A stretch of DNA of 64,000 nucleotides from Alicyclobacillus mali NBRC 102425 (GCF_001570745.1 NZ_BCSG01000003.1:62001-126000), one strand, 5' to 3'. Positions 40,702-50,399 are shown, numbered from the stretch's first letter. Notes: generated by a model from the sequence alone, not told the origin. A program made the numbers and translations.

Positions 40702-41376
40702 GTGAACAGCAGGCTTGCGCGCCTCGTGGCAATCGGGCTCGCGGCTCTCGCCGTCACTGGCTGTGGCATGAACGCCGGGGCTGACGTGAGCGCAAGCGGA
40801 GAAGGCGGGGGCGGGAATTACACACAAACGAAGCAGATGGTCGTGGACATCCTCAATTCGAAGGAAGGCCAGCAGGCGCTGTTGGACACCCTGAAAAATC
40901 CGGAATTCAAAAGCCAGCTCGTCGCGTCGCCGGACGAGGTGAAACAGGCGCTCACCGACTTCATCCAGTCGAAGCAGACCCAGACCTTCCTGACGGAGGC
41001 CGCCAAGGACCCGCAATTCGCCGCGGCGCTTGCCAAGGCGGCGCAGCCCGAGCTCAAGGATACAGTCGAGAACCTGATGAAGGATCCAAACTTTCAGCAG
41101 GACATGTTGGTGCTGCTGCAGTCCAACGAGTTCATGAAGTCCCTGCAGACGATGATGCAGGGACCTGAATTTCGTTCTGAACTGCAGAAGGTGATTCTCC
41201 AGACCCTCGCCTCGCCGACGTTCCAGGTCCAGTTCCAGCAGACGGTTCAGGATGCCGTGCAGAAAGCGATGCAGGCCGGACAGGCCACCGCCGGAGGACA
41301 AGGCCAGGGGGAAAAGGGCGGATCTCAGGACAAGTCGAGCAACTCGTCGGACGAGTCGGGATCGTCTTCTTCATGA
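40702..41376 (+). CDS. gerD: Spore germination lipoprotein GerD
   Basis: This 224-residue lipoprotein has a signal with lipobox LAVTGC, Cys21 being the lipidated residue. The body is an alpha-helical GerD domain with repeated NPEFKSQL / DPQFAAAL / DPNFQQDML / GPEFRSEL units (about residues 55-185). A Gly/Ser/Gln-rich tail follows. GerD clusters the nutrient receptors in the spore inner membrane. The GTG start at 40702 has GAGGAGGGG upstream. It sits between pdaB and the convergent mrp gene, as in Bacillus, but kbaA is absent. Confidence 0.94.
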   Translation: MNSRLARLVAIGLAALAVTGCGMNAGADVSASGEGGGGNYTQTKQMVVDILNSKEGQQALLDTLKNPEFKSQLVASPDEVKQALTDFIQSKQTQTFLTEAAKDPQFAAALAKAAQPELKDTVENLMKDPNFQQDMLVLLQSNEFMKSLQTMMQGPEFRSELQKVILQTLASPTFQVQFQQTVQDAVQKAMQAGQATAGGQGQGEKGGSQDKSSNSSDESGSSSS

Positions 41377-41401
41377 TGGCCGGACCGGCCATACAGCAAA
41401 G

Positions 41402-41448
41402 CGGCACAAGCGCGCCGTGCCATGTCTTCGCCTGGCGCACTTGTGCCG
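41402..41448. terminator. Bidirectional terminator between gerD and mrp
   Basis: CGGCACAAGCGCGCC (41402-41416) pairs with GGCGCACTTGTGCCG (41434-41448), 14 of 15 positions, around a 17-nt loop. It is followed on the plus strand by TTTGACATTTC and lies between convergent genes. Confidence 0.82.
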
Positions 41449-41476
41449 TTTGACATTTCAATCCGGAGCGACGCGA

Positions 41477-42574
41477 TCACGCCCGCAGCTCGCGGTTCTG
41501 TGCGAGGCCCATGGCCTCCGCGACGCGATCGGCCAGCTTACCGAAAACCTGGCCGTGCAGCGAGTCGGCGGAGAAGATGTCGGCGCGCTCCTTCTCCTGA
41601 TTCGCAATCGGGATCTCGGCGAGGAGCGTGGTGTTGAGCGCCGCGGCGACGCGCTCGCCACCGCCCCTGCCAAACAGATACGAGGTCTCGCCGCACGAGT
41701 CGCACACGAAGTAGGCCATGTTTTCGACCACGCCGATGACCTGGTGGTTCGTGCGCACGCCCATCAGGCCCGCGCGCACCGCAACCTCGGCCGCGGCGGC
41801 CTGTGGCGTGGTGACGATAAGTTGCTTGCTCTGTGGCAGAAGCGTGTGAACGTCCAGTGCCACGTCCCCTGTGCCGGGCGGCAGATCCAGCAGCACGATA
41901 TCCACGTCGCCCCAGTGGACCTGCCCGAAGAAGCTGCGCAGCGTCTTGCCCAGCATGGGTCCGCGCCACACGACGGGCGTGTTCTCAGGCACGAAGAACT
42001 GCATGGACATGATCTTCACGCCCTCAGCCTGCACGGGCATGATCAAATCTTCGATGGTCGCCGGCTTCACGCCCTCTATGCCGAAGATCACCGGAATGCT
42101 GAAGCCGTAGATGTCGGCGTCGATGAGAGCCACCCGATAGCCCTTACGGGCCAGAGCCACCGCCAAGTTGGCCGTTACGGTGGACTTGCCGACCCCTCCC
42201 TTGCCGGAGGCGATGGCGAGGAATTGGCGCCCCTGCTGGCGCAGAATGGGCGGCAGCTCCGCCTGCTGGGCCTCGGCGTTCGCACGTCCCATGCCGCGCA
42301 CCTTGGCGGCGAACTGCGCGCGCTGTTGGTCGGTCATGTGGCCCACACGGACCTCAATATCGGTCACGCCGTCGAGTTGCGACAGGCGCTCCCGGATCTC
42401 CCGCTCAATGACGTTCGATAGCGGGCAACCGCGGATGGTGAGCAGCACGTCCACGGTGACCTTTCCGCCCTCGATCTCGACCGACGGCACCATGTCCAAT
42501 TCCACGATGCTGCGGCCGACCTCCGGATCCTTGACGTCCCGGAGCGCCTCGATGACCTGCTCGCGAGTCACCAT
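41477..42574 (-). CDS. mrp: Mrp/NBP35-family P-loop ATPase (SalA/ApbC)
   Basis: This 365-residue protein has an N-terminal MIP18/DUF59 domain (about residues 1-85, ALRDVKDPEVGRSIVELDMV) and a C-terminal deviant Walker A ATPase (IASGKGGVGKSTVTANLA, about 120-137). The Fe-S-carrier CxxC (YFVCDSCGETS) is present. Homologues act in Fe-S cluster assembly; in Bacillus the orthologue SalA also regulates gene expression. It converges with gerD and is followed upstream on the same strand by an unknown gene and cwlD. Confidence 0.93.
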   Translation of the reverse strand: MVTREQVIEALRDVKDPEVGRSIVELDMVPSVEIEGGKVTVDVLLTIRGCPLSNVIEREIRERLSQLDGVTDIEVRVGHMTDQQRAQFAAKVRGMGRANAEAQQAELPPILRQQGRQFLAIASGKGGVGKSTVTANLAVALARKGYRVALIDADIYGFSIPVIFGIEGVKPATIEDLIMPVQAEGVKIMSMQFFVPENTPVVWRGPMLGKTLRSFFGQVHWGDVDIVLLDLPPGTGDVALDVHTLLPQSKQLIVTTPQAAAAEVAVRAGLMGVRTNHQVIGVVENMAYFVCDSCGETSYLFGRGGGERVAAALNTTLLAEIPIANQEKERADIFSADSLHGQVFGKLADRVAEAMGLAQNRELRA

Positions 42575-42643
42575 CTATCGAAAAACCCCCTTGTCCGCAA
42601 ACACATCGAAAAACATAGGCGACACTGCGTTTAGTGTACATCA

Positions 42644-43105
42644 TCAGGCGGGGGAAACCAAACGCGCGGAGACCACCTGGTACGAGTTCACGCCTTGATC
42701 CAGCCAGTTGATCACGTAGCGGGGCCGCGGCTGCTCCTGCCCCACGAACCATACGGAGTAGCCGGGATTGAGCGTATATGGCGGATGGGCGAGTGGGTGC
42801 GATGGGACGGACGACGGGGGCCGCTCGCCAATGTAGAGCAGAGGGAGGAGATCGCCTTCCCAACTCTGAATGACGATGTGTGTGAGCGTCAGAGAGGACC
42901 GGTTGATCAGGACGTACACAGGGCGCCCTTCCCAGTCGAAGGGCGCCCGTTCAAGGACAAGCGGCAGCGCGGGGCCCGAGGGCGTCTCCGCGCGCGCGGC
43001 GGATGCAGGTCGCCCTACAAAGTCGGCCACCAGGGGAGACCAGGCCATGAGAACCAGACCCCCGAGTGCAGCGACCATGAGCCCCGCCCGTCCGCGCCGC
43101 CGCAC
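42644..43105 (-). CDS. Uncharacterised exported protein between mrp and cwlD
   Basis: This 153-residue protein has an N-terminal signal/anchor (MRRRGRAGLMVAALGGLVLM, with a possible cleavage near SAARAET) and a small beta-rich domain. Segments include PVYVLINRSSLTLTHIVIQS, NPGYSVWFVG and RYVINWLDQGVNSYQVVSA. I do not recognise a family. The GTG at 43105 follows GGGAGGGAG. It ends the cwlD unit 21 bp after cwlD, where Bacillus does not have such a gene, and may be a lineage-specific spore-envelope protein. That role is a guess from context only. Confidence 0.72.
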   Translation of the reverse strand: MRRRGRAGLMVAALGGLVLMAWSPLVADFVGRPASAARAETPSGPALPLVLERAPFDWEGRPVYVLINRSSLTLTHIVIQSWEGDLLPLLYIGERPPSSVPSHPLAHPPYTLNPGYSVWFVGQEQPRPRYVINWLDQGVNSYQVVSARLVSPA

Positions 43106-43126
43106 TGTGACTCCCTCCCTATGCGA

Positions 43127-43900
43127 TCAGCCGCCACCCTCCGCCACGTGCTGTGCGGCCGGATCGCTGAAGTAGCGAACCAGCGCCTGATACATCGCAA
43201 AGGCGACGCGCTCCTGGTAGGCGCCCGTGGTGAGCGCGCGCGCTTCGTCAGGATTCGAAACAAAGCCGATCTCCGCCAGTACCGTGGGCCCTTCGATCCG
43301 CTTAAGCAGGAAGAGTGTCCGATTCGACTGTACGTCCCGGTGCGTCGGCAGAAGCTCGGATCGAAACGCCTCCTGCATGATCGTGGCGAGCTGCTTGGCG
43401 TGCGGATTGGTCTTCAGGTACAGGACCTGGGCACCGCGCCAGTCCGGAGAAGGCGCGCTGTTGCAGTGTATCGATACGAACGCGTCGACTCGCTGGCGGC
43501 GGACCACGTTCAATCTGCCCCGCAGATCGCCCAAGTGGCGCTGCTTCATGGCGCGATCGCGCTCTGTGGCGAGGTCGGTGTCTGCAGTCCTGGTCATAAT
43601 GACGATGGCGCCGCCCTGCTGCAGGTAACGAGCGAGCTTCTGCGCCACCGCGAGCGTGATTTGCTTCTCCTCGATGCCGCCGACGCCCCTGGCGCCCGAG
43701 TCGCGCCCGCCGTGGCCGGCGTCCACGACAATCACTTTTCCCTGGATACCGGTCGATTGCGTGCTTGGATTCACCTTATGCTGAAGCGGCCGAAACCATG
43801 CCGCCCTCGCCTCCTGAGCAGGCGGGAACAGCGACGTCGCCCCTACCAGCATCGCCATTGCGGCGAAGGCGAGCGGCACGTGCCTGTGTTTCCCGTGCAT
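43127..43900 (-). CDS. cwlD: N-acetylmuramoyl-L-alanine amidase CwlD
   Basis: This 257-residue amidase_3 enzyme has a signal anchor (about residues 8-35) and zinc motifs VVDAGHGGRDSGA (about 57-69), the Glu in EEKQITLAVAQ, SIHCNSAPS (about 143-151) and VLAEIGFVSNPDE (about 212-224). With PdaA, CwlD makes muramic-delta-lactam in the spore cortex, marking it for germination hydrolases. ATG 43900 has GGAGG 7 nt upstream; ATG 43906 is nearer the site. It is separated from rpsI by a strong terminator. Confidence 0.94.
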   Translation of the reverse strand: MHGKHRHVPLAFAAMAMLVGATSLFPPAQEARAAWFRPLQHKVNPSTQSTGIQGKVIVVDAGHGGRDSGARGVGGIEEKQITLAVAQKLARYLQQGGAIVIMTRTADTDLATERDRAMKQRHLGDLRGRLNVVRRQRVDAFVSIHCNSAPSPDWRGAQVLYLKTNPHAKQLATIMQEAFRSELLPTHRDVQSNRTLFLLKRIEGPTVLAEIGFVSNPDEARALTTGAYQERVAFAMYQALVRYFSDPAAQHVAEGGG

Positions 43901-44045
43901 GTCCATGCCTCCCCCGGCGCAACTCGCTGACCACAGTGTGCGCAGACGAGGGAGAGATCATGTCCTCGGCACTGGTGGCGTCCGCTATTTCGGTCCGGCA
44001 TCAGCCATCGTCGACCTGGGATCCAGAGCGCCCAAACGCATAAAA

Positions 44046-44086
44046 GGGCCGTTTCCATCCCAGCGAAAGCTGGGCGGAAACAGCCC
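44046..44086 (-). terminator. Strong intrinsic terminator after rpsI
   Basis: On the minus strand GGGCTGTTTCCGCCCAGC pairs with GCTGGGATGGAAACGGCCC around TTTC and is followed by TTTTATGCGTTT. It closes the ribosomal protein superoperon 33 bp after the rpsI stop. Confidence 0.92.
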
Positions 44087-44119
44087 TCCAATACAACGCG
44101 CCGCCGCGTTTCGCACAAG

Positions 44120-44512
44120 TCAGCGCTTCGAGAACTGAGGCGCGCGACGAGCGGCCTTGAGTCCGTACTTCTTACGCTCCTTCATGCGCGCATCGCGCGT
44201 CAAGAGCCCAGCGCGCTTCAGCGGCGAGCGAAGATTCGGATCCACCTTCAGCAGGGCACGCGCAATGCCGTGACGGATAGCTCCCGCCTGCCCGGAGATC
44301 CCGCCGCCGCGAACGTTCACGTGCACATCATACTGACCAACGGTGTCGGTGAGCAGCAGCGGTTGCTTGACAATCAGCTTAAGCGACTCGAGACCGAAGT
44401 ACTCGTCCATCGGCCGCTTGTTCACCACGATTTTGCCGTCGCCCGGAAGAAGGCGCACACGAGCGACGGAGGTCTTGCGACGGCCCACAGCCCAATATTG
44501 AACGCTTGCCAA
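44120..44512 (-). CDS. rpsI: 30S ribosomal protein S9
   Basis: This 130-residue protein has the typical N-terminal [16 protein letters not shown], the [20 protein letters not shown] core (about residues 68-87) and the basic C-terminus ending in SKR-like QFSKR, which reaches the P-site tRNA. It follows rplM by 15 bp, the universal rplM-rpsI pair, and is the last gene before the superoperon terminator. Confidence 0.98.
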   Translation of the reverse strand: MASVQYWAVGRRKTSVARVRLLPGDGKIVVNKRPMDEYFGLESLKLIVKQPLLLTDTVGQYDVHVNVRGGGISGQAGAIRHGIARALLKVDPNLRSPLKRAGLLTRDARMKERKKYGLKAARRAPQFSKR

Positions 44513-44527
44513 GTTGCAGCCCCTCCT

Positions 44528-44974
44528 TTACTCCCGCGTCTCGCCGGGTACGAACGGAATTGGTTTTTGTGCAGCATGCGGATGCTCGGGCCCTGCGTAG
44601 ATGTGGAGCTTCTTCAGCTGCTGACGGCCGAGCGAGTTGTGCGGCAACATGCCGCGCACGGCATAGTACAGCACGCGCTCCGGATGCGTATTCAGCATGG
44701 TGCGCGCCGTGGTCACCTTGAGACCACCCGGGTAACCGGAGTGACGGTAGTACTTCTTCTGATCCAGTTTGCGACCCGTGAACACGACCTTGTCCGCGTT
44801 GACGACGATCACAAAGTCTCCCGTGTCGACGTGCGGCGTGAACTCGGGTTTATTCTTTCCTCGCAGTATCATTGCGATCTGCGTCGCCAAGCGGCCCACG
44901 CGCCATCCCGTGGCATCAATCACGTACCACTTGCGCTCGACGGAGCCGGGCTTCGCCATGTATGTCGTACGCAT
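44528..44974 (-). CDS. rplM: 50S ribosomal protein L13
   Basis: This 148-residue L13 has [20 protein letters not shown] at the N-terminus and the conserved HSGYPGGLK and [19 protein letters not shown]. The ATG at 44974 is chosen because GGAGGG lies 7 nt upstream and because the family begins there; eight further codons are open. A hairpin and a TATAAT box lie just upstream, so rplM-rpsI may be regulated separately from the genes before it. Confidence 0.98.
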   Translation of the reverse strand: MRTTYMAKPGSVERKWYVIDATGWRVGRLATQIAMILRGKNKPEFTPHVDTGDFVIVVNADKVVFTGRKLDQKKYYRHSGYPGGLKVTTARTMLNTHPERVLYYAVRGMLPHNSLGRQQLKKLHIYAGPEHPHAAQKPIPFVPGETRE

Positions 44975-44997
44975 CAACGTTCCCTCCGAACGATGCA

Positions 44998-45039
44998 ATT
45001 TGACCTACCGATGGAACGGGGGAATCGAGTGGGTCAAAT
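44998..45039 (-). promoter_or_regulatory. Candidate L13 leader hairpin and internal promoter
   Basis: ATTTGACC (minus strand, 45032-45039) pairs with GGTCAAAT (44998-45005), a perfect 8-bp stem ending 23 nt before the rplM start. A perfect TATAAT (45054-45059, minus strand) lies just upstream, at the end of truA. Low-GC Gram-positives have an autoregulatory L13 leader in this position; whether this hairpin is homologous needs a covariance search. Confidence 0.5.
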
Positions 45040-45054
45040 ACCTGCACAATTTTA

Positions 45055-45843
45055 TTATAAATCGTCATCCAGATCAATGACCTTACCGCCGTATTCGGGC
45101 GGATACTCCACGTTCCACAGGCACAGGCCGTGCGGTGGTGCCGTCTCACCGGCGAGCCGCCTGTCTCGCGCTTCCATAATCAGCGGAATTCGATCCGGCC
45201 GCTCCTTCCCGCGACCGACCTTCACCAGCGTCCCGACCAGGATCCGCACCATGTACTGCAGAAATCCGTTTCCCTCGAATTCGATGTGAAGGCGCCATCC
45301 ATCCTGCCGAAACTCGACGCGATCGATTCGGCGCACCTTATCTCGCTGCGGCGCTTCGGCCGCACAGAACGAGGTGAAATCGTGCTCGCCAAGGAGATGG
45401 CGCGCCGCGTCCTGCATGGCGGCGAGATCGAGCGGTTCTGGAAGGTGCCAGCTGTACCGATACCAGTAGAGGTCCGGGTGCGGAGCCAAGTCAAGCGTAT
45501 ACCGGTAGGTCTTTCGAACGACGGAAAAGCGGGCATGGAACCCCTCGTCCACCTCGTCTGCCGCGCGGGGCAGCAGATCGACAGGCAGGCGCCGACGCAA
45601 GACGTGCACCATGCGGCCCGCAGGCGGGCCATAGGGCAGGTCAAAGTGAATCACCTGGGCGCGGGCGTGCACGCCTCTGTCCGTGCGGCCAGAGCCTTCG
45701 ACGGGAATCTCCACGCCGAGCATACGGCGCAGTTCGGCCTCGAGCACGCCCTGCACCGTGCGAAGCCCTTCTTGACGGGCAAAGCCGTGGAAGCCCGACC
45801 CGTCATAGCCCAACACGAGTCGTATGCGGCGCCCACGGCTCAC
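45055..45843 (-). CDS. truA: tRNA pseudouridine(38-40) synthase TruA
   Basis: This 262-residue pseudouridine synthase has the catalytic Asp in GSGRTDRGVHARAQV (about residue 50) and the TruA signatures RRIRLVLGYDGSGFHGFARQ and FEGNGFLQYMVRILVG. The GTG at 45843 is preferred since GAGGG is 8 nt upstream; a GTG at 45858 overlaps the rplQ stop (GTGA). It follows rplQ directly, whereas Bacillus has the ECF transporter genes ecfA1-ecfA2-ecfT in between. Confidence 0.95.
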   Translation of the reverse strand: MSRGRRIRLVLGYDGSGFHGFARQEGLRTVQGVLEAELRRMLGVEIPVEGSGRTDRGVHARAQVIHFDLPYGPPAGRMVHVLRRRLPVDLLPRAADEVDEGFHARFSVVRKTYRYTLDLAPHPDLYWYRYSWHLPEPLDLAAMQDAARHLLGEHDFTSFCAAEAPQRDKVRRIDRVEFRQDGWRLHIEFEGNGFLQYMVRILVGTLVKVGRGKERPDRIPLIMEARDRRLAGETAPPHGLCLWNVEYPPEYGGKVIDLDDDL

Positions 45844-45854
45844 AAGCCCCACCC

Positions 45855-46220
45855 TCACACGAGTTCGATGACGACCATCGGCGCGGCGTCGCCGCGGCGC
45901 GGGCCCACTTTTACGATGCGCGTGTACCCGCCGTTGCGGTCTTTGTACCGCAGCGCGATGTCCCCAAACAGCTTCTGAATGGCGTCCGGACCCTCGCCGA
46001 GCGGCGACAGCTGTTCGCGCCGCACATAGCGAGCCACGAGGCGGCGAGAATGCAGGTCGCCCCGCTTCGCCAGCGTGATCATCTTCTCCGCAATCGAGCG
46101 CAGCTCCTTGGCCTTGGCTTCGGTCGTCTGAATGCGCTCGTAGAGGAACAGATCCGTCACAAGGCTGCGGAACAGCGCCTTGCGGCTCGAAGAGGTCCGA
46201 TTCAACTTGCGATATGCCAT
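45855..46220 (-). CDS. rplQ: 50S ribosomal protein L17
   Basis: This 121-residue L17 has [20 protein letters not shown] and the conserved [20 protein letters not shown]. The C-terminus ([16 protein letters not shown]) is typical. It follows rpoA by 27 bp as in nearly all bacteria and is tightly linked to truA. Confidence 0.98.
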   Translation of the reverse strand: MAYRKLNRTSSSRKALFRSLVTDLFLYERIQTTEAKAKELRSIAEKMITLAKRGDLHSRRLVARYVRREQLSPLGEGPDAIQKLFGDIALRYKDRNGGYTRIVKVGPRRGDAAPMVVIELV

Positions 46221-46247
46221 ACGTCTCCCTCCCTTGCTGCGAATCGC

Positions 46248-47186
46248 TCAGTCGTCCTTGCGCAGACTAAGTCCAAGTGCATGCAACTTCTCGACCACTT
46301 CCTCGAGCGATTTGCGTCCGAGGTTGCGGACCTTCATCATCTCTTCTTCCGACTTCGCGCAGAGCTCCGCCACCGTGTTGATGCCCGCGCGCTTGAGGCA
46401 GTTGTAGGAGCGCACTGACAGGTCCAATTCCTCAATGGGCATGTCGAGGATCTTGTCGTTGTGCGCATTCTCCTTCTCGACCATGAGATCCGTGTCCCGC
46501 GCCCGATCCGTCAGACCGACAAACAGCATCAAGTGTTCCGTCAGGATCTTCGCTCCGATCGAGACGGCCTCGTCCGGCGCCACGCTTCCGTCCGTCCACA
46601 CCTCGAGCGTCAGTTTGTCGTAGTCCGTGATCTGACCCACGCGCGTGTTCTCGACAGAGAAATTCACACGCGAAATGGGCGAGTACAACGAGTCGATGGG
46701 AATAAGCCCAATCTCCTGCTCCTCCAGCTTGTTGCGGTGTGCCGGCACGTATCCGCGCCCCCGGCCTGCGCGCATCTCCATATAGATGCGCGCTCCCTCG
46801 GTCAGCGTCGCGATGTGCAGGTCAGGATTCATGATGTCGACGTCCGAATCCGCGCGGATGTCGCCAGCCGTCACCACTCCCGGGCCCACGGCGTCGATGA
46901 TCAGCGTCTTCTCTTCGTCGGAATGAATTTTCAACGAGAGCCGTTTGAGATTGAGAATGATCTCCGTGACATCCTCGACGACCCCAGGAATCGTGGAGAA
47001 CTCGTGCAGCACGCCCTCGATTTTCACCGACCGCACCGCCGCCCCCGGAATGGAGGACAGCAAAATGCGGCGCAGTGAGTTGCCGAGCGTCGTCCCGTAG
47101 CCGCGCTCCAGCGGTTCGCACACGAACTTCCCGTAGTCGCCGGTTTGTTCCACAATCTCGATCCGCGGCTTCTCTATCTCGATCAT
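46248..47186 (-). CDS. rpoA: RNA polymerase alpha subunit
   Basis: This 312-residue protein has an N-terminal assembly domain ([20 protein letters not shown], about residues 29-48), a linker and a C-terminal domain (about 240-310, [19 protein letters not shown]) that contacts UP elements and activators. It lies in the alpha operon between rpsD and rplQ; the 71-bp gap to rpsD contains only its ribosome binding site region (GGAGG). Length is close to Bacillus RpoA. Confidence 0.98.
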   Translation of the reverse strand: MIEIEKPRIEIVEQTGDYGKFVCEPLERGYGTTLGNSLRRILLSSIPGAAVRSVKIEGVLHEFSTIPGVVEDVTEIILNLKRLSLKIHSDEEKTLIIDAVGPGVVTAGDIRADSDVDIMNPDLHIATLTEGARIYMEMRAGRGRGYVPAHRNKLEEQEIGLIPIDSLYSPISRVNFSVENTRVGQITDYDKLTLEVWTDGSVAPDEAVSIGAKILTEHLMLFVGLTDRARDTDLMVEKENAHNDKILDMPIEELDLSVRSYNCLKRAGINTVAELCAKSEEEMMKVRNLGRKSLEEVVEKLHALGLSLRKDD

Positions 47187-47257
47187 TCCTAATCCTCCTT
47201 GGGAGTGGTACTCGTCGACGCTCGGAGCTGGCTAGGCGATCCAGCGTTCACCCCAGA

Positions 47258-47884
47258 TTAACGCGAGTAGAACTCGACAATCTGCTGCTCCTGCACCGGG
47301 GCGTCGATCTCGTCGCGTGCAGGTCGGCGCAGCACTTTCGCCGTCCAGTTTTCGATATCGAGTTCAAGCCATGCCGGGATGGTGCGGCTCGGAATCAGCT
47401 CGGCGAGCTCCTTCAGACGAGCGTTATCGCGGCTCTTCTCTCGAACCGACACCACGTCGCCCTCCTTCACGAGAAACGACGGAATGTCCACGCGATGGCC
47501 GTTCACATGAATGTGACCATGGCGCACCAGCTGGCGAGCCTCTGCGCGGGACGCCGCCAAGCCCAGGCGATACACGACGTTGTCCAGGCGGCTCTCAAGG
47601 AGCTGGAGCAGCGTCTCACCCGTGACCCCGCGACGGCGCGCGGCCTCCTCGTAATACCGCTCAAACTGGTTCTCCAGCACCCCGTAGTAACGGCGAGCCT
47701 TTTGCTTCTCGCGAAGCTGCATACCATACTCCGTGGTGCGCTTGCGACCTTGTCCATGTTGTCCCGGCGCGTACGGCCGCTTGTCGACAGCGCATTTCTC
47801 GCTGAAGCACCGCTCACCCTTCAGGTAGAGCTTGATGCCTTCGCGGCGGCACAGACGGCACACGGGCCCTGTATACCTTGCCAT
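47258..47884 (-). CDS. rpsD: 30S ribosomal protein S4 (zinc-binding form)
   Basis: This 208-residue S4 has an intact N-terminal zinc site, CRLCRREG and CFSEKC (about residues 9-31), and an S4 RNA-binding domain ([20 protein letters not shown], then [17 protein letters not shown]). In Bacillus subtilis rpsD is a lone autoregulated gene elsewhere, but here it lies inside the alpha operon between rpsK and rpoA, as in Escherichia coli and clostridia. That matters because S4 is the usual translational repressor of the operon. Confidence 0.98.
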   Translation of the reverse strand: MARYTGPVCRLCRREGIKLYLKGERCFSEKCAVDKRPYAPGQHGQGRKRTTEYGMQLREKQKARRYYGVLENQFERYYEEAARRRGVTGETLLQLLESRLDNVVYRLGLAASRAEARQLVRHGHIHVNGHRVDIPSFLVKEGDVVSVREKSRDNARLKELAELIPSRTIPAWLELDIENWTAKVLRRPARDEIDAPVQEQQIVEFYSR

Positions 47885-47946
47885 TCTAGGATGGACACCT
47901 CCAATAGTTGTTATACCTGTTCAACCCGAAGAATCCCGACGCCCCA

Positions 47947-48363
47947 TCAGACACGGCGGCGCTTCGGAGGACGGCACCCGTTGTGCGGAATGGGCGTTAC
48001 GTCTCGAATTCCTGTGATTTCGAGCCCGGCCGCCTGAAGCGAGCGAATCGCGGCCTCGCGGCCCGCGCCCGGCCCCTTCACGAGCACCTCAACCGACTTC
48101 ATGCCGTGCTCCATCGCGGTACGCGCGGCGGCCTCAGCCGCGAGCTGCGCCGCGTACGGCGTGCTCTTGCGCGATCCTTTGAAGCCCACGGTACCGGCGG
48201 ACGCCCAGGAGATCACGTTTCCGGTTGGATCGGTGATGCTCACGATGGTATTGTTGAACGTCGACTTGATGTGGGCCACGCCCACCTCGATGTTCTTGCG
48301 GTCTCGGCGGCGCGGGCGTGCACTCGTCGACGAGCCACGGCGCTTGGTGACCTTGTTTGCCAA
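47947..48363 (-). CDS. rpsK: 30S ribosomal protein S11
   Basis: This 138-residue S11 has [20 protein letters not shown] and [20 protein letters not shown], and ends in [15 protein letters not shown]. The unusual start TTG at 48363 ([10 protein letters not shown]) is chosen since GGAGG lies 8 nt upstream; the frame extends to a GTG at 48372 that abuts the same site. It is followed by rpsD. Confidence 0.97.
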   Translation of the reverse strand: MANKVTKRRGSSTSARPRRRDRKNIEVGVAHIKSTFNNTIVSITDPTGNVISWASAGTVGFKGSRKSTPYAAQLAAEAAARTAMEHGMKSVEVLVKGPGAGREAAIRSLQAAGLEITGIRDVTPIPHNGCRPPKRRRV

Positions 48364-48381
48364 CGATGACACCTCCAGAGA

Positions 48382-48750
48382 TTACTTCTTCTTGCCTGCG
48401 ACCGTGCGGCGGGGACCCTTCCGCGTGCGCGCGTTCGTCTTCGTCCGCTGACCGCGAACCGGTAGCCCGCGGCGGTGCCGGATACCCCGATAACAGCCGA
48501 TATCGATGAGCCGCTTGATGTTCATCGCCACTTCGCGGCGGAGATCACCCTCGACCTTGTAGTTGCGCTCAATTTCGTCGCGCAGACGAACGACCTCGTC
48601 CTCCGTCAGATCCCGCACGCGCTTGTTCGGATCAATGCCCGTGGCGGCGAGGATCTTGTTCGAGGTCGTGCGGCCGATGCCGTAGATGTACGTCAGTCCG
48701 ATCTCGACGCGCTTCTCGCGCGGCAAGTCGACGCCGGCAATACGTGCCAT
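48382..48750 (-). CDS. rpsM: 30S ribosomal protein S13
   Basis: This 122-residue S13 has [38 protein letters not shown] (helix-hairpin-helix) and [23 protein letters not shown] 48750 has GGAGGTG upstream at about 10 nt. It should follow rpmJ closely, but a 232-bp segment with a long inverted repeat separates them. Confidence 0.98.
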   Translation of the reverse strand: MARIAGVDLPREKRVEIGLTYIYGIGRTTSNKILAATGIDPNKRVRDLTEDEVVRLRDEIERNYKVEGDLRREVAMNIKRLIDIGCYRGIRHRRGLPVRGQRTKTNARTRKGPRRTVAGKKK

Positions 48751-48857
48751 GTAGAGACTACACCTCCAATGTGCTTCGTGCACGCTGGGCTTGTACAGGA
48801 CCGCGCCTCGCGCGCTCCGTCGAGACCAGCGCCTTCATCCATGAATTTGTATGCAAA

Positions 48858-48946
48858 CACGAAGACAGTCCCTTCACGCTCACCCACGGGCGCATCTCGT
48901 ATGCGGCCGCAGGCCGCGTGGAAGGACCAGCCGCGCTGTCTTCGTG
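48858..48946 (-). ncRNA. Candidate structured RNA element between rpmJ and rpsM
   Basis: In the 232-bp gap the minus-strand RNA has a perfect 11-bp closing stem, CACGAAGACAG / CTGTCTTCGTG (48936-48946 and 48858-48868). Inside it, TCCTTCCACGC pairs with GCGTGAAGGGA (10 of 11, one C-A mismatch), and CGCAT-ACGAG-ATGCG forms an apical hairpin. A GGCC-TGC-GGCC hairpin is an alternative. No coding sequence is recognisable here. It could be an autoregulatory leader for rpsM-rpsK-rpsD, a processing site or a degenerate inverted-repeat insertion. It has no match I know. Confidence 0.5.
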
Positions 48947-48982
48947 GAAGCCCCAAGTTTCCCGCCGTGACGGCTCACATGG

Positions 48983-49096
48983 TCAGCCTTGGCGCTGTTT
49001 GTGTTTCGGGTTCTCGCAGATGACCATCACGTTGCCCTTGCGGCGAATCACCTTGCACTTTTCGCACATGGGCTTCACGGAAGGACGGACTTTCAC
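48983..49096 (-). CDS. rpmJ: 50S ribosomal protein L36 (zinc ribbon)
   Basis: This 37-residue L36 starts at GTG 49096, with [14 protein letters not shown] then [13 protein letters not shown]. The zinc ligands CEKC, C and H are all present, the C+ form. GAGGAGGGG lies upstream. The longer open frame has no homology. It follows infA by 61 bp and precedes an unusually long gap to rpsM. Confidence 0.97.
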   Translation of the reverse strand: MKVRPSVKPMCEKCKVIRRKGNVMVICENPKHKQRQG

Positions 49097-49157
49097 GGTT
49101 ACCCCTCCTCCACTTGCGGTATCATACCGCAACGACTCCGCAAATGCCAGCACTCCA

Positions 49158-49376
49158 TTACTTGTAGCGGTACGTAATCCTGCCACGGGTCAGGTCGTAC
49201 GGCGAAAGCTCCACCGTGACGCGATCGCCCGGGAGGATTTTGATGTAGTGCATCCTGATCTTCCCCGACACGTGTGCCAGCACCTTGTGCCCGTTCTCCA
49301 ACTCAACGCGGAACATCGCGTTCGGCAGCGGCTCGATGACGGTGCCTTCGACCTCAATCACATCGTCCTTTGCCAT
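49158..49376 (-). CDS. infA: Translation initiation factor IF-1
   Basis: This 72-residue OB-fold protein has [37 protein letters not shown] and ITYRYK. ATG 49376 has AAGGGGGG upstream and gives the universal length. It is placed between the KOW-domain gene and rpmJ, as in Firmicutes. Confidence 0.98.
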   Translation of the reverse strand: MAKDDVIEVEGTVIEPLPNAMFRVELENGHKVLAHVSGKIRMHYIKILPGDRVTVELSPYDLTRGRITYRYK

Positions 49377-49377
49377 C

Positions 49378-50399
<1,022 letters not shown>

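Noticed and set aside
48693-48956. 87-codon minus-strand frame across the rpmJ-rpsM gap
   Set aside because: It overlaps the 5' end of rpsM in another frame, lacks a ribosome binding site, and coincides with the inverted repeat, which explains its odd sequence.
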